From contig ML677385.1 in NCBI GenBank assembly GCA_007922305.1, positions 9,992,470 through 10,056,469 of the forward strand: DNA of 64,000 nt. Direction: 5' to 3'. How positions within the stretch are numbered: position 1 is the first letter of the stretch; every line of letters begins with the position of its first letter. Of this stretch, positions 35,030 to 48,686 are shown piece by piece. This stretch comes from Dermatemys mawii. Taxonomy: Eukaryota; Chordata; Testudines; Dermatemydidae. The translations under genes were made by a program, and so were the position numbers. Below the pieces are notes generated by a model. The model searched no databases. It was given only the letters and a program-made list of their open reading frames with translations, and had not been told where the DNA came from.

Positions 35030-36780
35030 GTACTGAATATAAATCAGAAGCTAGAAATTGTAGAAAATTGTTTTGGGAAGCAAAGGAATAAAAGAAAAAA
35101 ATCTATGGCCAGCAGAGTTAAGGGCAATAAAAGAGAGTTTGTTACATACATTAGAAACAGTAAGAATCCTAGCAATTATATTCGTCCAATAATAGATGGA
35201 AATGGTAGAATTATCAATAACACTGAAAATGCAGAAGCATTCCATAAATATCTCTGACTGTATTTAGAGGGGGAAATAGATGATGTAGTCATATCATATG
35301 ATAACATCTTTCCATTATACTAGTATCTGAGGCAGATGTTAAATAGCAGCTTCTGAAGTTGGACATTTTAAAATCAGCAGGTCTGGATAGCTTGCACTCA
35401 AGAGTTTTAAAGAGCTGGCTGAAGACCTTGCTGAATCATTAATGCTGATTTTCATTAAGTCTTGGAACAGTGACTTGGAAGACTGGTAGAAAGCTAATGT
35501 GGTGCCAATATTTAAAAAGTGTAAATGGGATGACCTGGGGCATTACAGACTTGCCAATCTGACATTAATCCCAGGCAAGATAATGAAATGGGTGATACAG
35601 TACTTGATTGATAAAGAATTAAAGAAGAGTAATATCATTAGTGCAAGTCAACACTGGTATATAGAAAACAGATCCTGTCCAACTAATTGGATATCAACTG
35701 ATATCCAGTTGGTATTTTTGATGAGTTCACAAATGTGCTTGATGTAATATACTTTTAGTCTTCTGTAAAGTGTATGACTGTTACTGCTTGACATTCTGAA
35801 TAAATAACTAGAACAATGTAAAATATACATAGCATACATTAAAAGCTGTCTAACTGATAGGTCTCACATGTTATTGTAAACAGAGAATGTGTTTTAAGTG
35901 GGTGCGTTTTTATGGGGCCCCACAGGAATCCATTCTTGACTACGTGCTATTTAACACTTCTATCAGTAACCTAAACAAAACCATAAACTCATCACTGATG
36001 AAGCATGCAGATAACACACAAATTGGAGAGTGGCAAATTATGAAGAGGACAAGTCACTGATGCAGAGCAAGGATTTATTGTAAAATTGGACACAAACAAA
36101 ATGTATGTTTTAATACAGCTAAATGTAATTGCATTCATCTAGCAAATAAAGAATGTAGACCATACTTACAGGATGACGGACTTTATCCTGGGAAGCAGTG
36201 AGTCTGAAAAAGATCTGAGGGTTGTGGTGAATAATCAGCTGAACATGAGCTTCCAGAGAAATACTGTGGCCAACAACAGATCTAATGAGATTCTTGGATG
36301 CATAAAGAGGGGACTCTGAAGTAGGAGTAGAAGGGATATTTTAACTTTATATTTAGCACTGATGCGACCATTGCTGGAATACTTTGTCCAGTTCTGGTGT
36401 TCATTATTCAAGAAGTATATTTATAAAATGGAGAGCATTCACAGAAGAGCCATGAGAATGAATAAATTATTAGAAAACATTGTATAATATTGGACTCAAG
36501 GAAGACTATTTAATTTAACAAAAGAGAATGTTAAGGCGTGGCTTGTTTACAGTTTATAAGTACCTACATTGGAACAAATATTTGATATTGATCTTCAGTC
36601 TATCATAAAAGATATAATACATCCAGTTGCTGGAAGTTGAAGCTAGACAAATTCAGACAGGAAATAACGTGGCATTTTTTTAAACAGAGTAAATAAGCAG
36701 TGGAACAATTTACCAATTGTTGTGGTGGATTCTCCATCACTGGGAATTTCTAAATCAAGATTGGATATTTTTCTGAAATA
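35030..36780 (+). pseudogene. L3-like CR1 reverse-transcriptase remnant
   Basis: The frame at 35024-35257 gives KGNKREFVTYIRNSKNPSNY then IIDGNGRIINNTENAEAFHK, the linker before the reverse transcriptase. At about 35430-35500 comes LMLIFIKSWNSDLEDW, and the frame at 35499-35747 gives VVPIFKKCKWDDLGHYRLAN then LIPGKIMKWVIQYLI (fingers). Near 35920-36000 a broken motif B survives as ESILDYVLFNTSISNL, followed by MKHADNTQI, where FADD has become HADN. The C-terminal region near 36200-36440 is heavily shifted. The catalytic Asp pair is lost, so the copy is dead. Confidence 0.75.
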
Positions 36781-36885
36781 TATGATGTAGAAATTATTTT
36801 GTGGAAGTTCTATGGCCTGTATTATACGTGAGTTCTGACTAGATGATCATAATGATCCCTTTTAGCCTTGGAATCTGTGGTGTCG
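35030..36885 (+). mobile_element. L3-like CR1 LINE, decayed
   Basis: A CR1-clade LINE of the same lineage as 6487-8060 but in the plus orientation. Its 3' end has GACTAGATGATCATAATGAT then CCCTTTTAGCCTTGGAATCT, the mirror of the left end of that copy. ORF1 and the endonuclease are absent. Confidence 0.8.
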
Positions 36886-37400
36886 AAATGAGTATAAGTG
36901 CATTTATTATTTTTTCTAGTCTGTGCCTCTCTTGTGCTGTTTAAGTAAAGAGCCATGTTTTTTTGGAATCCTGTGCCAAGTGTGATTGTGTGTCTGTTGA
37001 CTATCATTATCACTTTTCCCAGAACCGTTGAACAGTAAACCCAGAGTGCCCACACAGCTGGAGAGAATGTATTTATGCTGTGAGGGACTCTGAGTGGACA
37101 GTGCTGATCCCAGGTGTTAAACAGTTGGAATGTGGAAGGCTCAGCTCTCAGAAGTGAGTACTAGACAGAGAGAGTGTGCCCTGAGAGTGTGCCTGGAGAC
37201 CCCAAGCCAGGGGTAGTGCCTGGACTTTGTTCAGACTCAAGAGGCTTAAAGTACATGGAAACCAATTAGATGGATTCCCTTACACCATTCTGGTGAGTGT
37301 CCAAGAGGGGAAACTTGACTAGATCTGTGGCAGCATCTATACCTTCCCTCTTCTTTGAATTTGTATTTTACCATTGTGTAGCAGGACTGGTGCGAATTAT
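36886..37400. repeat. possible LTR-like or unclassified repeat
   Basis: GCTGTTTAAGTAAAGAGCCA and TGGTGAGTGTCCAAGAGGGG resemble phrases I associate with reptile LTR-type repeats, but no terminal duplication, primer site or coding part is visible. Confidence 0.25.
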
Positions 37401-40400
37401 AGAGTCTCCTCCTGAAAAAAACAAATAATTGCTATAACATTTACAGGTGTAGGGAAAGCTGAGCATTTTTCAAACTTTTTACCATCTGATTTTCTTTACA
37501 GTCTAACCTAATCAGCACTGGAACTCTCGGGCTGCTTAATAATTGATGGGTGACTATAATTGATGCACCTATAATGATGAAATCAAAGAGAAATAATGAT
37601 ATTCATAGAATTATAATTTCACATATTAGAGAAGAGATTCATAGGTTTAGTTATGTGGCTTATAAGTTATTTCTGCTAATCTTCTCAGTGTATTTCAGAT
37701 TGTTGGTGTCTCAAGCACGTTATTCTGTGAAAGTGCAGAAAGAGTAGCGAAAAATAGAAGGCATCAGTACATTGTACATGAAAGACAAATGAACTAGTTC
37801 AAGGAATCACATTTTGAGCTCATTCCCCACCATTCTTTTTGTTTGTATCAGTACAATCTATTGATCTATTTTCTGGGTTGGTAGTGGTCATTTAAGAAGA
37901 GTATTAGATGAATGTATAATTTTGTCTGATTATGCTGGTTAAAAGAAATGCAAAGTACTCAATTTGTAATACTTTTTAGCACAATAATATTTTTCTTGAA
38001 TAATATGATGAATACGTGTTGGTATATGTGTCATATACCACCATACAGCAGATGAAAAGCAGTCTGGTTCTCAAATAGCTGTGAATTCACCATTTTCTCT
38101 TCTGGGTTTTTTAGCAGAGAAATATAGATTAAATTCAGGAGACAATGAAAGAGAGAAACAACATGCATAGCCAGCATTTTAACTTGGGGCATTGTGATGG
38201 ACTGGAGAATACATGTCTGTTCTTTTGAGATAGTTAAACATTATTGTAAAAATTCTTTTTATATTTTTGTATTTTCAAAACAAGGAAAGAAAATATTAAT
38301 CTTTTGAAACAATGCACATTAGTAGTAGTAGTCATAAAACAAACACGTTCATAATAGCTAACACATATGCTTTAACATTGAGTACTTGACATCTAAAATA
38401 TGTTCTTGCTCAATTTTCTGATATTTATTTATTTTCAGAGGTAGAATATTTAAACTTTCCTCCCATGTTCTATCCCAAGAATGAATATCCAGAATCTCTT
38501 GGGTGAACCCATCTAGACCAGGAAAAGGTAATCTTCACATTTAGATTTTGCCAGCATAGCACAAGAAATTCACTTTCATTGATCCTCACAGTATGGAATA
38601 TAAGGAATAGATTCCTCCCCTGAGCAATAGATAATACAGTGAGGCAGAAATGAACCTCAGTTTTCAGAGTTATTTTTCTGGAGTTTAATTTCCAACGGAG
38701 ATTTATCAGCTTGACAAGCACTGTTGCTTACATTGTTCTTAGGCAGAGAGACTAAAAGTTTGAGCCTAAAATCAGCCCTTTATATCTGTTAGGCTGAGAT
38801 GGATTGTTAGAAGCATCTTCTGTGTCATGTTTTACCAAATCAGTTCTTGTTTCCCTCAGTCTTCACTTCTTCAGCCTGTCTAGCTAATGTCAATATTTCT
38901 AGCTCCGCCATGTTTGTCAGATGGTGCTTCTAGGGAAAAATAAAGGAGTATGCAACTATGCTCACTAACAAGATGAGGTAAGGCACAAAAATGTCCTCCA
39001 AGACCTGCAGTGCAGCTTCCCTGTCTCTTCAAACTATAGGTTTTTGAAAATTCAAATTAAAAAAGATGGGATAGTCCTCTTGTGCAATGCTAAACAAGCT
39101 CTGATATATTTTATGTATGTTAGAAAATGCTGAATTAACCTAAGAAAAATTATATTAAATAAAATTTCTTTGGAATTTCACTGTGGGTTGTGGCAGTATG
39201 AGGACAGTTTGCATACAAATTGTAATTGGCAGTAAACCAAGCATTTATGATTCTAAGTAATTGTAATAACAGATATAACTAAATATGAAAAATTTTGAAA
39301 TTTCAAAACCAATAAGATTTTCTGTTGCTATATTTTAAAATTGTTTACAGAGCTAAGTTCAATTAAATGGGAAAAATGTGTTTTTGTGATTTGGCTAACC
39401 AGTTAATATAATGTTCTTAAAAGTTTTTGCAAAGATCAAAGACTTAGCCTATGGCATTGTATGCTTGTGTCAAAACCTCTTGAAAAACAATAGAAAAGAT
39501 CAGCAAACATTTATGTGGCACCAGCAGTCATTTGGTATTACTCTGTGCTGTAGTATGAAATACTTTTCACATTTTGTAATTTCTTTGAAAAATGACTTGG
39601 ATCTTTTCTTTGTTTTATAGTTCTTTTCCCAATTTATGTGTTTACCATGTTCAAAAGAAATGCTATATTTATGATAAGGAGTTAAGTATTGAAGTGTAGC
39701 CAATCTGCTTGGTTCAAGTTTTGTGGTGAACTCTGATTCAACTATTGTGCTTAACAATAACTGATTCTAATTAACAACTTTCCCACTGCTCTTCAGTTAT
39801 TAACAGCACTATTTTAGGATTCATTTGGGATTGTATAATATATTTCTTCCTTTCAGTTAGTGTGTCTGAATTGAGCTGTTTCCATCAGCAAATACGGGAC
39901 TTATAAAAAACAGTTCATTTTCACCGTGTTCACAAATGAATGAATGCCTGACATTTTACCAATACAGGCAAATTCAGATTATCTGCATTATAATTATCAT
40001 TAATTGATTAACTATAAATGTTGCTAATTAAAAAAAAATGGGCAATCTCAAATGGTTGTAGCTGATTTTTATTCAGAATCATTCTGAAAAGGATATAGCT
40101 GTGATCAAGCAGACTATGAAGAGTAGGCATGGGTAACTCAAGACTGATTTGATTTTGAATGGGTTATTTACTGCTTGGAGCAAGTTTTCTACCTCTTCTC
40201 TAGAACTGATTCATGACTGTGTTGTGGCTGAGGAGAGTATAAGTATAAACATAGTTTATATAAAGGTAATTTTTTTTCTGTTCCTCTCTCCGCCTCAAGT
40301 TCCCTTTACTCTTAGTGCTGAGTCCACTGCTCAGCAGCCTTCTACCTGTGCTAGAGCCTATGTCAAGCTAAAGCAGTCTCATAGCCAGAGATCCTAGCTC

Positions 40401-41346
40401 CACTGAGTCCAGCCATGTTCAAACTAGTGTCCTTTTTAAGAAGTTGTGGGATCCTTTCTCTTGCAGCTGGCTGCTGCTCTTATTTTCTATTACCTCCCTC
40501 TCTTCTGAATTTTCTATGCCGTGCTTGTTTTTAGCTCAAATTGTCCATACAGCATTTCATTTCTAACACTCTCTGGCCTGGCGTGTGGCCCCTTTCCTGA
40601 TCCTGGGCCCCCTTGCTGGGCTTGTCTTTGCCACACCTGTGGCACCTTCTGCTGGCCTTCAATTCTGGCTTACTTTTTGGCCCTTCTCCTATGCAGTTAC
40701 TGTGCTGCTCATAAGAAACCTCTGCTCAGCCTCTTCACTTCACCTCCTTAGCCTCAGAGTTCTATATTGCTCTATTGTGTAGTTGCTTCTCAGGTATCTC
40801 CTACCTATACCCTATGATTCTCCCCATCCTGAACTCTTGTCCCAGTGGCTCAACACTAGAACTGTACACCTTGCCCCTGGGGATCCTATAAATTCTGACC
40901 ACAAAATAAGTTCCACTCATGTGCATCATTAAAATGATATTCTGTTCTTAGTAGATTGTGCAAATGTTCAGAAATGATCACGCATGTTTGCCGAGATCTG
41001 TTGGGCTCCTTGAGCTTGGCTTCCTCTTGGTGAGGCTTGAATATACCCAGGGCTCACTTGTGACACTAAAATGAGACATCAGTCACTGTAGATTGTCCAG
41101 GTCTGTTTGACGTTAATTCTTCTTTCTTATAAGGGGAATGAAATAGTTAACTATGATGCTATTTAACCTATCATGGCTCAATATGTGAGTTAACAACGAA
41201 TGGGCAGTTCACACTTCACAGAGCTGCTATTCTGTGTAAACTCACATAGTCTTCTCTGCATCAGTCTCACTAGATTCATACTGTTAAGGTTTCCTTCGCA
41301 ACCATAATAACTAAAGACTTTAAAAAAGAAAGAAAGCTGAGACTCT
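37401..41346. other. unannotated AT-rich stretch
   Basis: Nearly 4 kb with no recognised gene or repeat family. Open frames at 38470-38721, 39411-39757 and 40149-40782 are short; those near 40.6 kb lie in a C/T-rich patch and give Leu/Pro-rich text without motifs. Confidence 0.5.
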
Positions 41347-41588
41347 GGAAATACCGTAGCTGAAGTTGACGCATCTTAGGTCGACTTACCTGCTGTCCTC
41401 ATGGCTGCAGTAGTCAACAGTGGGCTCCCTCGTCGACTCTGCCTTGCGCCTTTTGGCGAGCTGGAGTTCCAGAATCGACGGGAGTGCCTCTGGGGATTGA
41501 TTTATCGTGTCCTGACAAAACGCAATAAATCGATCCCCAGTAGATCGATCTCTATGTGTCAATCCAGCCAGTAGAGTAGACAAGGCCA
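41347..41588 (-). mobile_element. short terminal-inverted-repeat element, one end missing
   Basis: The right end reversed reads GGCCTTGTCTACTCTACTGG, and the left contains TACCGTAGCTGAAGTTGACG, the subterminal block also found in the copies at 25699 and 49354. AATAAATCGATCCCC matches AATAAATTGATCCCC of the 25699 copy in opposite orientation relative to the shared subterminal block. The outer 50 bp of one end are missing. Confidence 0.7.
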
Positions 41589-42100
41589 AAGCGTCCTCTG
41601 CTCCCTATTACACTGGGTCCTTATTTCCATCTGCTTTCTGACCTGCTAGGCCATGCCTCTGATCTAGGGAAAGGACACTCTGTTTTAATCTGTTTCTGGC
41701 TCTGCTTCCCAGGCAATTGGTCTCCCCTAGTAAAATCTGCTTCTAGGCTTCTAAGGTGTCTGTTTTCCTACCGCACTACAGGCTGAAATCCCTGGGCCTC
41801 TTCTCCTCCTCTCTCAATGATGTATGCCTTCATGGCATTTATTTGGGATGTGGACTGTCTGCAAATACTCACGCTAGTTTTCACTTACCTAGTTATGCTT
41901 TAGGCTCAGTAGATGACCAATTAACTATTAAACAATAACTCTTGAGAGGGAAAAACAGCAATTTCCTGACTGAATAATGTATACCATTTTTTTCTTTTTC
42001 TATAAAGTAATATAGATCCAAGGCTACATTTACATATAAATAAAGGGCTGTAATTCTCAGCTTGCGTAGAAATACTCACACCAGCTCTATCGATCAAGCC
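41589..42100. other. unannotated stretch
   Basis: C/T-rich text with one short open frame (41756-41938) and no motif. Confidence 0.45.
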
Positions 42101-42354
42101 TAATCATGGGTGGTGGGTGAACCCCTAGTTTGGGGAAGCTAGTCCCCAGCCTCGTCCCTTCTGCCTGAGGTCTCACCCTTTCTATGCCCACCAGAGCCCA
42201 GCCCCCACTGTGGCTACTGGCCCCTACTCAGTGCCCTCAAACTTCACACTGCTCCCCCTCCACACACACACTGTGGCCGCTGGCCTCTGCCACAGGCTGG
42301 CACCCACAGCCACACCTGCAGTCCTGGAGTGCCAGGCCGGGCCTTGCCTCTCCT
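42101..42354. repeat. GC-rich repeat-like block
   Basis: GGTGGTGGGTGAACCCCTAG and TTTGGGGAAGCTAGTCCCC have a local inverted symmetry and a composition like the short DNA elements elsewhere in the window. No complete ends or target duplication were found. It abuts the reversed CR1 at 42355. Confidence 0.35.
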
Positions 42355-42690
42355 CTCCTCTCCTCTTCTCCAGACTAAAAAACCCAATTTTTTCAATCTT
42401 CCCCTATAGGTCATGTTTTCTAGACCTTTAATCATTTTCGTTGCTCTTCTCTGAGCTTTCTCCAGTTGTCCACATCTTCCCTGAAATGTGGCACTCAGGA
42501 CTTGACATAATATTCCAGCTGAGGCCTAATCAGGGAGGAGAAGAGCAGAAGAATTACTTTTTGTGTCTTGCTTACAACAGTCCTGCTAATACATCCTAGA
42601 ATGATGTTTTCATTTTCTGGAACAGAGTTACACTGTTGACTCATATTTAGCTTGTGATCCACTATGACCCCCAAGATCATAAATTAATTA
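42355..42690 (-). mobile_element. CR1 fragment, reversed (reverse-transcriptase C-terminus)
   Basis: On the minus strand the frame at 42680-42495 gives LGVIVDHKLNMSQQCNSV, then IILGCISRTVV and SSLIRPQLEY. The frame at 42435-42244 gives MIKGLENMTYRGRLKKLGFL. These are the C-terminal motifs of CR1 ORF2, in the same lineage as the copy at 58930-60150. Both ends are truncated. Confidence 0.85.
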
Positions 42691-44690
42691 TGTTAATATG
42701 TTAATTAAAAGTAATATGTTAATATATATCTTAACTAAATTAATGGAAACATTTTTACTGTATGTAAATTAAATGTTTTGACTTTTCCCCATCAAAAATA
42801 TCATTGAAATTGACATGTTCTCACAAAACATTTTGATTTGGAGGAAACTGCATTTTCTGACAGGAAAACAGTTCCAGCAAAGAAATGTTTGACCAGCTCT
42901 ATAAATAGATACGTTGTATACTGTAAATTCCATAGTGTTTGCTATTTTGTTCACGTACACCCAGGTGGGAGAGCAATTGAATTAAAATGTTGTCTTATCT
43001 CGATAAGGACAAAGTAAAAACTCAGTAAGAATTTTCAGATTTGTCTCTTTTTATACTTTTAAGTCCATTAGTTCTATTACAGATTCTTCTTTTCGGTCGT
43101 AAGTTAGCAAAACACTTAAGCATGTATGTTAGTCCCACTGACTGCTAAACTGGGGCCTTAAATTTTAATAATCAAATGTGCAATTTTAAAACTAGGAAAT
43201 ATATCAGTTTTAGTGCATGTTATGTTTTAGACTTAAAAATGTTCATTATGTCCTTTTAAAAATACCCTTAAATTGGTTAGATTTCATAAATCATAGCTCT
43301 TTGTCAGATTTGCAAAGTCTCTTCCAGATGTGAAAATAAAAATCCAATGTTGATTGCATTCAAGTCAATGCGAACTTATATATTTAAATAATGGCTTTAT
43401 ATTCCTCTCTTTCTCAACAGTGGGTCTGTAACAAAACAAATCAGCTCCTTCAAAATCTCATGTGTATTGCTACAAACATTATTATTCAAGGTGTACTTTT
43501 TTCAAGATTCCTTTATGATCAATGAAGCTAGAGGCTGTGAAAATCCATTTTTATCTCAATTAAAAAGAAAATTGCAGGAACCCCAACTGTTGTCTTTTGA
43601 TTCCTTCATAATCAGTGTCTTATAGGCTCTCTAATAGTAATCAGCATTTAAAAGAACAAAGAGAAACTGGATGGCCTTTTCTATGTCCACAGATTCAAAA
43701 ACAGTGCACAAACTTAGGTGAGAACTAATTATGGAAGGTTTTTTTTTCCTTTTTGTTTCTTTATAGCGAAAGTACCCTATCAGTGATCCTCTTAAACCTG
43801 CCTGTATTTGTCACAACACAACGCATACCTAAAACAAAAAAGCAGTAACTCTCCCATTAATTTACAGTGCACATTTATCATTAGCTCTTTTTCTAAAAAT
43901 ATATTTACTGTATTATTCACCATCAGTTGGTAGTAGAGGGGAAGAACGGAGATGAAATGACAGTGAACGAGATCTTTCTGTTTTAGTCACCTCTTATGAA
44001 ACACTTGGAGGTGGGAGAAGATGGTAAACCTTAGGCAGAAAAAAAAATCTTGGTGGTTAGCTTGCCTGAAGTCTCATCCCTTTTCCATCATTTCATTGTT
44101 CTACTTTTTTATGTAACAAGAGGCAATGAAGATGATATTCTGGTGGGAAAATAAATAGAAATAAACTTATCACACACCTGATTACCTATTCTGTCAAAAC
44201 CTACAATTTTGCCTCTAGGGTTGTATAAAATAATAGTTAAACCACTGCTCCACTCATTTACTTTGCCCATCATCCCAATGCACCTTGGAGGAATTAAAAT
44301 CCAGTCATGGACGGTGCTGAAACACAATTTTGTCCACATTACAGAACAATAGGTATGTGAGAGTGATATTTTTATGTTGTCAACGTTCCCAACTATAACC
44401 ACACCAATTCTATGTAATATAATTTTCTTAGTATTTTTCCCAACTTTAAATTAAATTAGTGTTAGAATTCTGACTCTTTACTGTTGTTTTTATTAATCAC
44501 TCGATAAATCTAGATTTTGAATGCTAACTTTGATTTATTTGCTCTTTTTTGTGTTAAAATTAGACTTTAGGGCCAAATTTCCAGCGGGCCTCTGACCATT
44601 TTCTAAATTTTGCACATACAGTAAATGCATGTTTTCATATATATCTGATCAAAGCCCAATGACCTGATTACCTGATTTATATAAAAATCC
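42691..44690. other. unannotated AT-rich stretch
   Basis: No gene or repeat family recognised. The open frame at 44109-44402 (minus) has no motif. Confidence 0.5.
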
Positions 44691-45050
44691 CTTCCCTCAC
44701 CTGCACTCAGGAACGTTGGGATGGAGAGACATATGCTAGATTGGACCTGCGGAGGATAGACAACTTGTGGGCTCCTGGGAAGGGAGATTTGACTCCTCTG
44801 GAGCCTTCCTGACTCTTCAGCCCAGAGCATGTGGAGATTGTGCTGGATTGAGAAGAGAGGCTGGGGAGGGGGAGAGGTTTCTTCACTTTCCGCTACCACC
44901 CATTGACCAGGCAATAGGGGAAAGGAAGAGCTTCATTGGTTCTGGTCCCTTCCCACCCCCAATTAGCTATATATAAAGCCTTCAGGGCATGCCCCACTCT
45001 CCCTGTCCTATAACAGAGGAATCATTTCAACTTTGTTTCCAAGATGCTAT
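44691..45050. repeat. unclassified repeat, shares a segment with 57090-57150
   Basis: ATATATAAAGCCTTCAGGGC followed by CTCTCCCTGTCCTATAACAG aligns with ATATAAAGCTTTGAGGGCAT and CTACTCTTGTCCTTTGACA near 57096. The sequence upstream is moderately GC-rich. The family is unknown to me. Confidence 0.4.
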
Positions 45051-46200
45051 GAGTCTGACCAATATACAGCACTGGAAATCGGGAAGAGATGTTTCCCTTT
45101 ATTCAAGACTGGGAAATTTTCTGGTGGAGGTGAGGGGTTGTTTTCATTTTCTGACAGCACCCTAGAGGCCTCGTGTTCTGTTAATAAGGATTAAGGACAG
45201 AAATTTGAAAGCTGCTGGATGTCTATAAGAGTGTGTAATTTTGCCTTGTATCTAGAGCAGGTGAGAGGCTCAGAAGCACCAGCTCACAGAGCTAAATGTG
45301 AGTATCTAAGAAATAACAAGGAACACACTATTAGCTTAGAGGAAAAAGAGGTAGTCCTTATGTTTTCAAAGGTATCCCTCGTTTAACTCCCTCTTGTGGG
45401 GAAAGGAGGCAGGATGAATCCTAAGGATTAAGCTATAGAGGGCAGTCTTGAATATGGTTTCTAGTTCATACCCCTGTAAACGAGTCTTCAGTACCATGTA
45501 GACAAACCCTGAGTGATTTTTATGTTTCAAGATGTTATATATGCATGATATTTTTCTCAGATTTGAATGGCTGTCATGTAGCCATTTATTTTCAGTACTG
45601 TTTATGAATTAGAGAGTGGTTAATAAAAAAAAGTTAGTAATTGTTTGGCAAAAGTAGTAACTTATATTGTACACTCTCAAATACTTGCATGTCCACCCCC
45701 ATCTCTTTTCTCTTACAACATGCAATCAAAAGGAATAACAACTGGTGTTCTCAGGACAGGAATTTACATTTGTGAAGTTGTGAAATAATGCCTTCAGCCA
45801 TCTGGTATGGATATCAGATCGATTTATTTTACTTAATTGCATTCACAATAGTATCTCTGTACTAAAAATAGATAGCCACAATAATTGGTAATAGCTTCAG
45901 TATGTACATTCTTTCATTAAGTTTATTAGTATAATTACATTTTTGCCAAAACTAATGTTGAATCATTTTTTTTTAAAATCTCTCTTAAAAGAAAGGATGT
46001 CAGAGTCTTATTTTGTCTGACAAAATAAGGGGAGAGGTTAGTTTTATTGGTAAGTTCTAAGATATGAACAATGGTCACATTTCCTGTTTTTGGCAAACAG
46101 ACTGAGTGAGATGGGATATACCAGACCCTCTGAGGACCCCTGCTGGAGGCCTTGTGGCCCTGTCACACCCCACCCCTCCAAAAAGGGCACTGGAATGGGT
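45051..46200. other. unannotated AT-rich stretch
   Basis: No gene, RNA or repeat family recognised. Confidence 0.5.
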
Positions 46201-46860
46201 CAGTGTTCAATCTAATTTTTTACGTCCATGTGCGGAATGAATTTTATTACATGAACCAATATGGAGGTGATGTGTGACGCATTACCTCAATATTGGTGCC
46301 CATATCAAAATTCATGTGGTGAGTCTGGGGCAGAGCAGTTTGGGGTGTGGGAGAGGGCTCAAGGCTGGGGCAAAGGGTTGAGGGAGTGGGGAGATGGGCT
46401 CTGAGGTGGGCCAGGGGACTGAGGGGCTTAGGGTTCAGGCTGTCTCAGGGCTGTTTCAGGAAGTAAGGACTCCCCCCAGCCTTCTCTTGATGCAGTAGCT
46501 CAGGGCCGGGGAAGCAGCGCCTCTCCCCATCATGGCAGCTCCAGCAGGGAGGGGCTGGGCTGAGAGAGGGGGCTACTGTTCCCCTGCCACGGCACGTATG
46601 GGACCGGTCTGCACCTGGGCCAGGGGAAGGGGAGCCTCTCTCTACTGCGGCAGGTCCATGCTTTTTTGGCAGAGAGAGTCCTCTCTCCAAGCCTCAGCCC
46701 GGAGAGAGCTATAGCCAGGAAGCCCCAAGAGGGTGGAAACATTGTCTCCAGAGAGGAAGTGCTGGGGAGCTGCTCTATCCCAGAGCAGGGACCATTTGAG
46801 AAAGTGAGTGCAGGCACATGCTCTCGGCCAAGGGGGTGCTCATGGGAGGTGAGTGTAACC
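46201..46860. mobile_element. hAT-like element remnant, GC-rich, with internal palindrome
   Basis: It begins CAGTGTTCAATCTAATTTTT followed by CATGTGCGGAATGAATTTTA, a terminus of a hAT-type family I recognise. At about 46233-46317 a palindrome centres on GGTGATGTGTGACGCATTAC, with ACCAATATGGAGG paired to CCTCAATATTGGT. A long G-rich region follows to about 46860. The right terminus and target duplication were not found. Overlapping open frames here (46445-46995) are compositional. Confidence 0.5.
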
Positions 46861-47375
46861 CGTTACATTGACCGAAGGGGGATAGGAGACAGAATAGTGA
46901 AGGTAGAGGGAAATAGTGCTTTTGTTGATGTTATCAGGATTCAGAGTGTTAGATCAGTCACAGACAGATGCTCTGGGTTGGCAGGTCAGCCATGAGAACA
47001 GCTATCCTGGGTTTGTCTCCCAGGGTGGTACGTAATCTGGTTAGTCTTGTTGCACATCCTTTATCAGTTTCTCTCAGATTGGGCAGAGCTGGATGGGCTA
47101 TCTCCTGCTGGTGCTGTGTGGTACAGTAGACCTCAGGATCAAAAGGAACACTAAGAGAGACAGAGTAGGAGGAAAAATAGTGGGACAGAAGGAAACACAC
47201 ACAAAAGGAGGGACAAAGAAGGTTCTCGTATGTCTCCATCTGGACTCTCCAGTGGTGCAGCAGTGAAGGCTAGCTGTCTCTGCCAGTGTGCTGAGGTTTG
47301 GGCTTTAGGATGACTTCAGGATCCACAGGTGAAGGACAAAGTTCCTGGAGTGGAGAGGAGAACAGACAGATGGAC

Positions 47376-47377
<2 letters not shown>
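46861..47377. other. unclassified stretch before (AC)n
   Basis: Moderate GC, purine-rich toward the end, with no recognised coding or repeat family. Confidence 0.35.

Positions 47378-47417
<40 letters not shown>
47378..47417. repeat. (AC)20 microsatellite
   Basis: About 40 uninterrupted bases of AC repeat. Confidence 0.97.
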
Positions 47418-47419
<2 letters not shown>

Positions 47420-48686
47420 GTTTGTGTCAGGGCCCCAAAAGAGGGGAGAGGGGCATAACTGTCAATTCTCTCATTATTTTGTCCATCACATAGGCCTAAC
47501 TTCCACCATGCCAACTGTGGTCCATTAGCTTCCAGTCCCACACTCTTATTGTTTACTAGATATGGTCTCAACACAATCTGTGAGTTATATTTGTAAATAT
47601 TGGTATTTTTGTTTAGACTAATTCAGTCTTTCTGTTTTTCCCTTTTACAAACAATCTATTATGTAATAGGCTGAGTTGGACATTTGTTACCTTTTCCCAT
47701 CAATTTTTTTTTATTACAGGTGATTGAACATTTTCCCCACAGTTAGTCTCACAACTAGACCAGGCCTGCTACGCCTCAATTATTTGAACATAGAGTAGTA
47801 CAAATTAGTATATAGACAGTGACAATCAATGGTAATAACTTCAGTATGTACATTGCTTCATCAAGTTGATTAGTAGAAATGTATTTATAATATATAATTA
47901 TATAAATTGTCATAAACACGAACATTTGAATAAACTACTTGTACCAGATTGATACATAACTCAATTTTAAATAAATATATAGAATACCTAATCTTTAATT
48001 TTGTCTTCTTCACATTACAAAACACTTATGACCAAATCTTGGCTCTGCTGTTGGTGGGTCTAGGATTTGGCACTTAAGTGGTTTATCATGTATTTTTTTC
48101 CCCTGTTTCTCTCCCTCATGCACACATATCACTACTTTCAAAACTGTGACAAACAATCTGATAACACATTCAATTAAATTACACCCCATAGCTGTTACCT
48201 AGGTAACTATCACACAGTCACAGAAATATATTGGGCAAAGGAAGTAAAGGAAAAATTGCTGTACTTCCACATGTTTTTAATATTTGTGAATTGCCAGTAA
48301 TGATACAAAATCTCAATTATTGAAAGACTAGCATGAGTTGTACATAATAGTGATATAGTATTTCTTGTTACTGACCATTTGTGAGGGAATACGGAACTCA
48401 CTTAAGACTTCATCTCTCATGTGTTTTTGTCCCTTCTCTGAGTTGTGAATCATTGCAGATAAAAATAGTATTCCACTGAGTTTTCCAATTCTCTCTTTTT
48501 TTCTCTTCTCTCTCCAATATATGTCTTCCTATGTATACAGATTACTATATTATTATTTTCATATATATACACTTTTGAATTGATATGTACATACATTTTT
48601 ATTTTCTGGCACTAGCTGATAACTTCTGCTCAGCAAGTATCATTTTGTTATAAAATTTAGGAGGGGGGAATCCTAAAAACAGCAGC
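47418..48686. other. unannotated AT-rich stretch
   Basis: No gene or repeat family recognised. Confidence 0.5.

Noticed and set aside
40521..40782. Leu/Pro-rich hydrophobic open frames that could be membrane segments
   Set aside because: They are short, in a C/T-rich patch, overlap in two frames and have no neighbouring exon.
46445..46995. GC-rich open frames near a possible CpG island
   Set aside because: They fall inside a hAT-like remnant and show no conserved domain, start context or splice sites; a promoter island is not supported.
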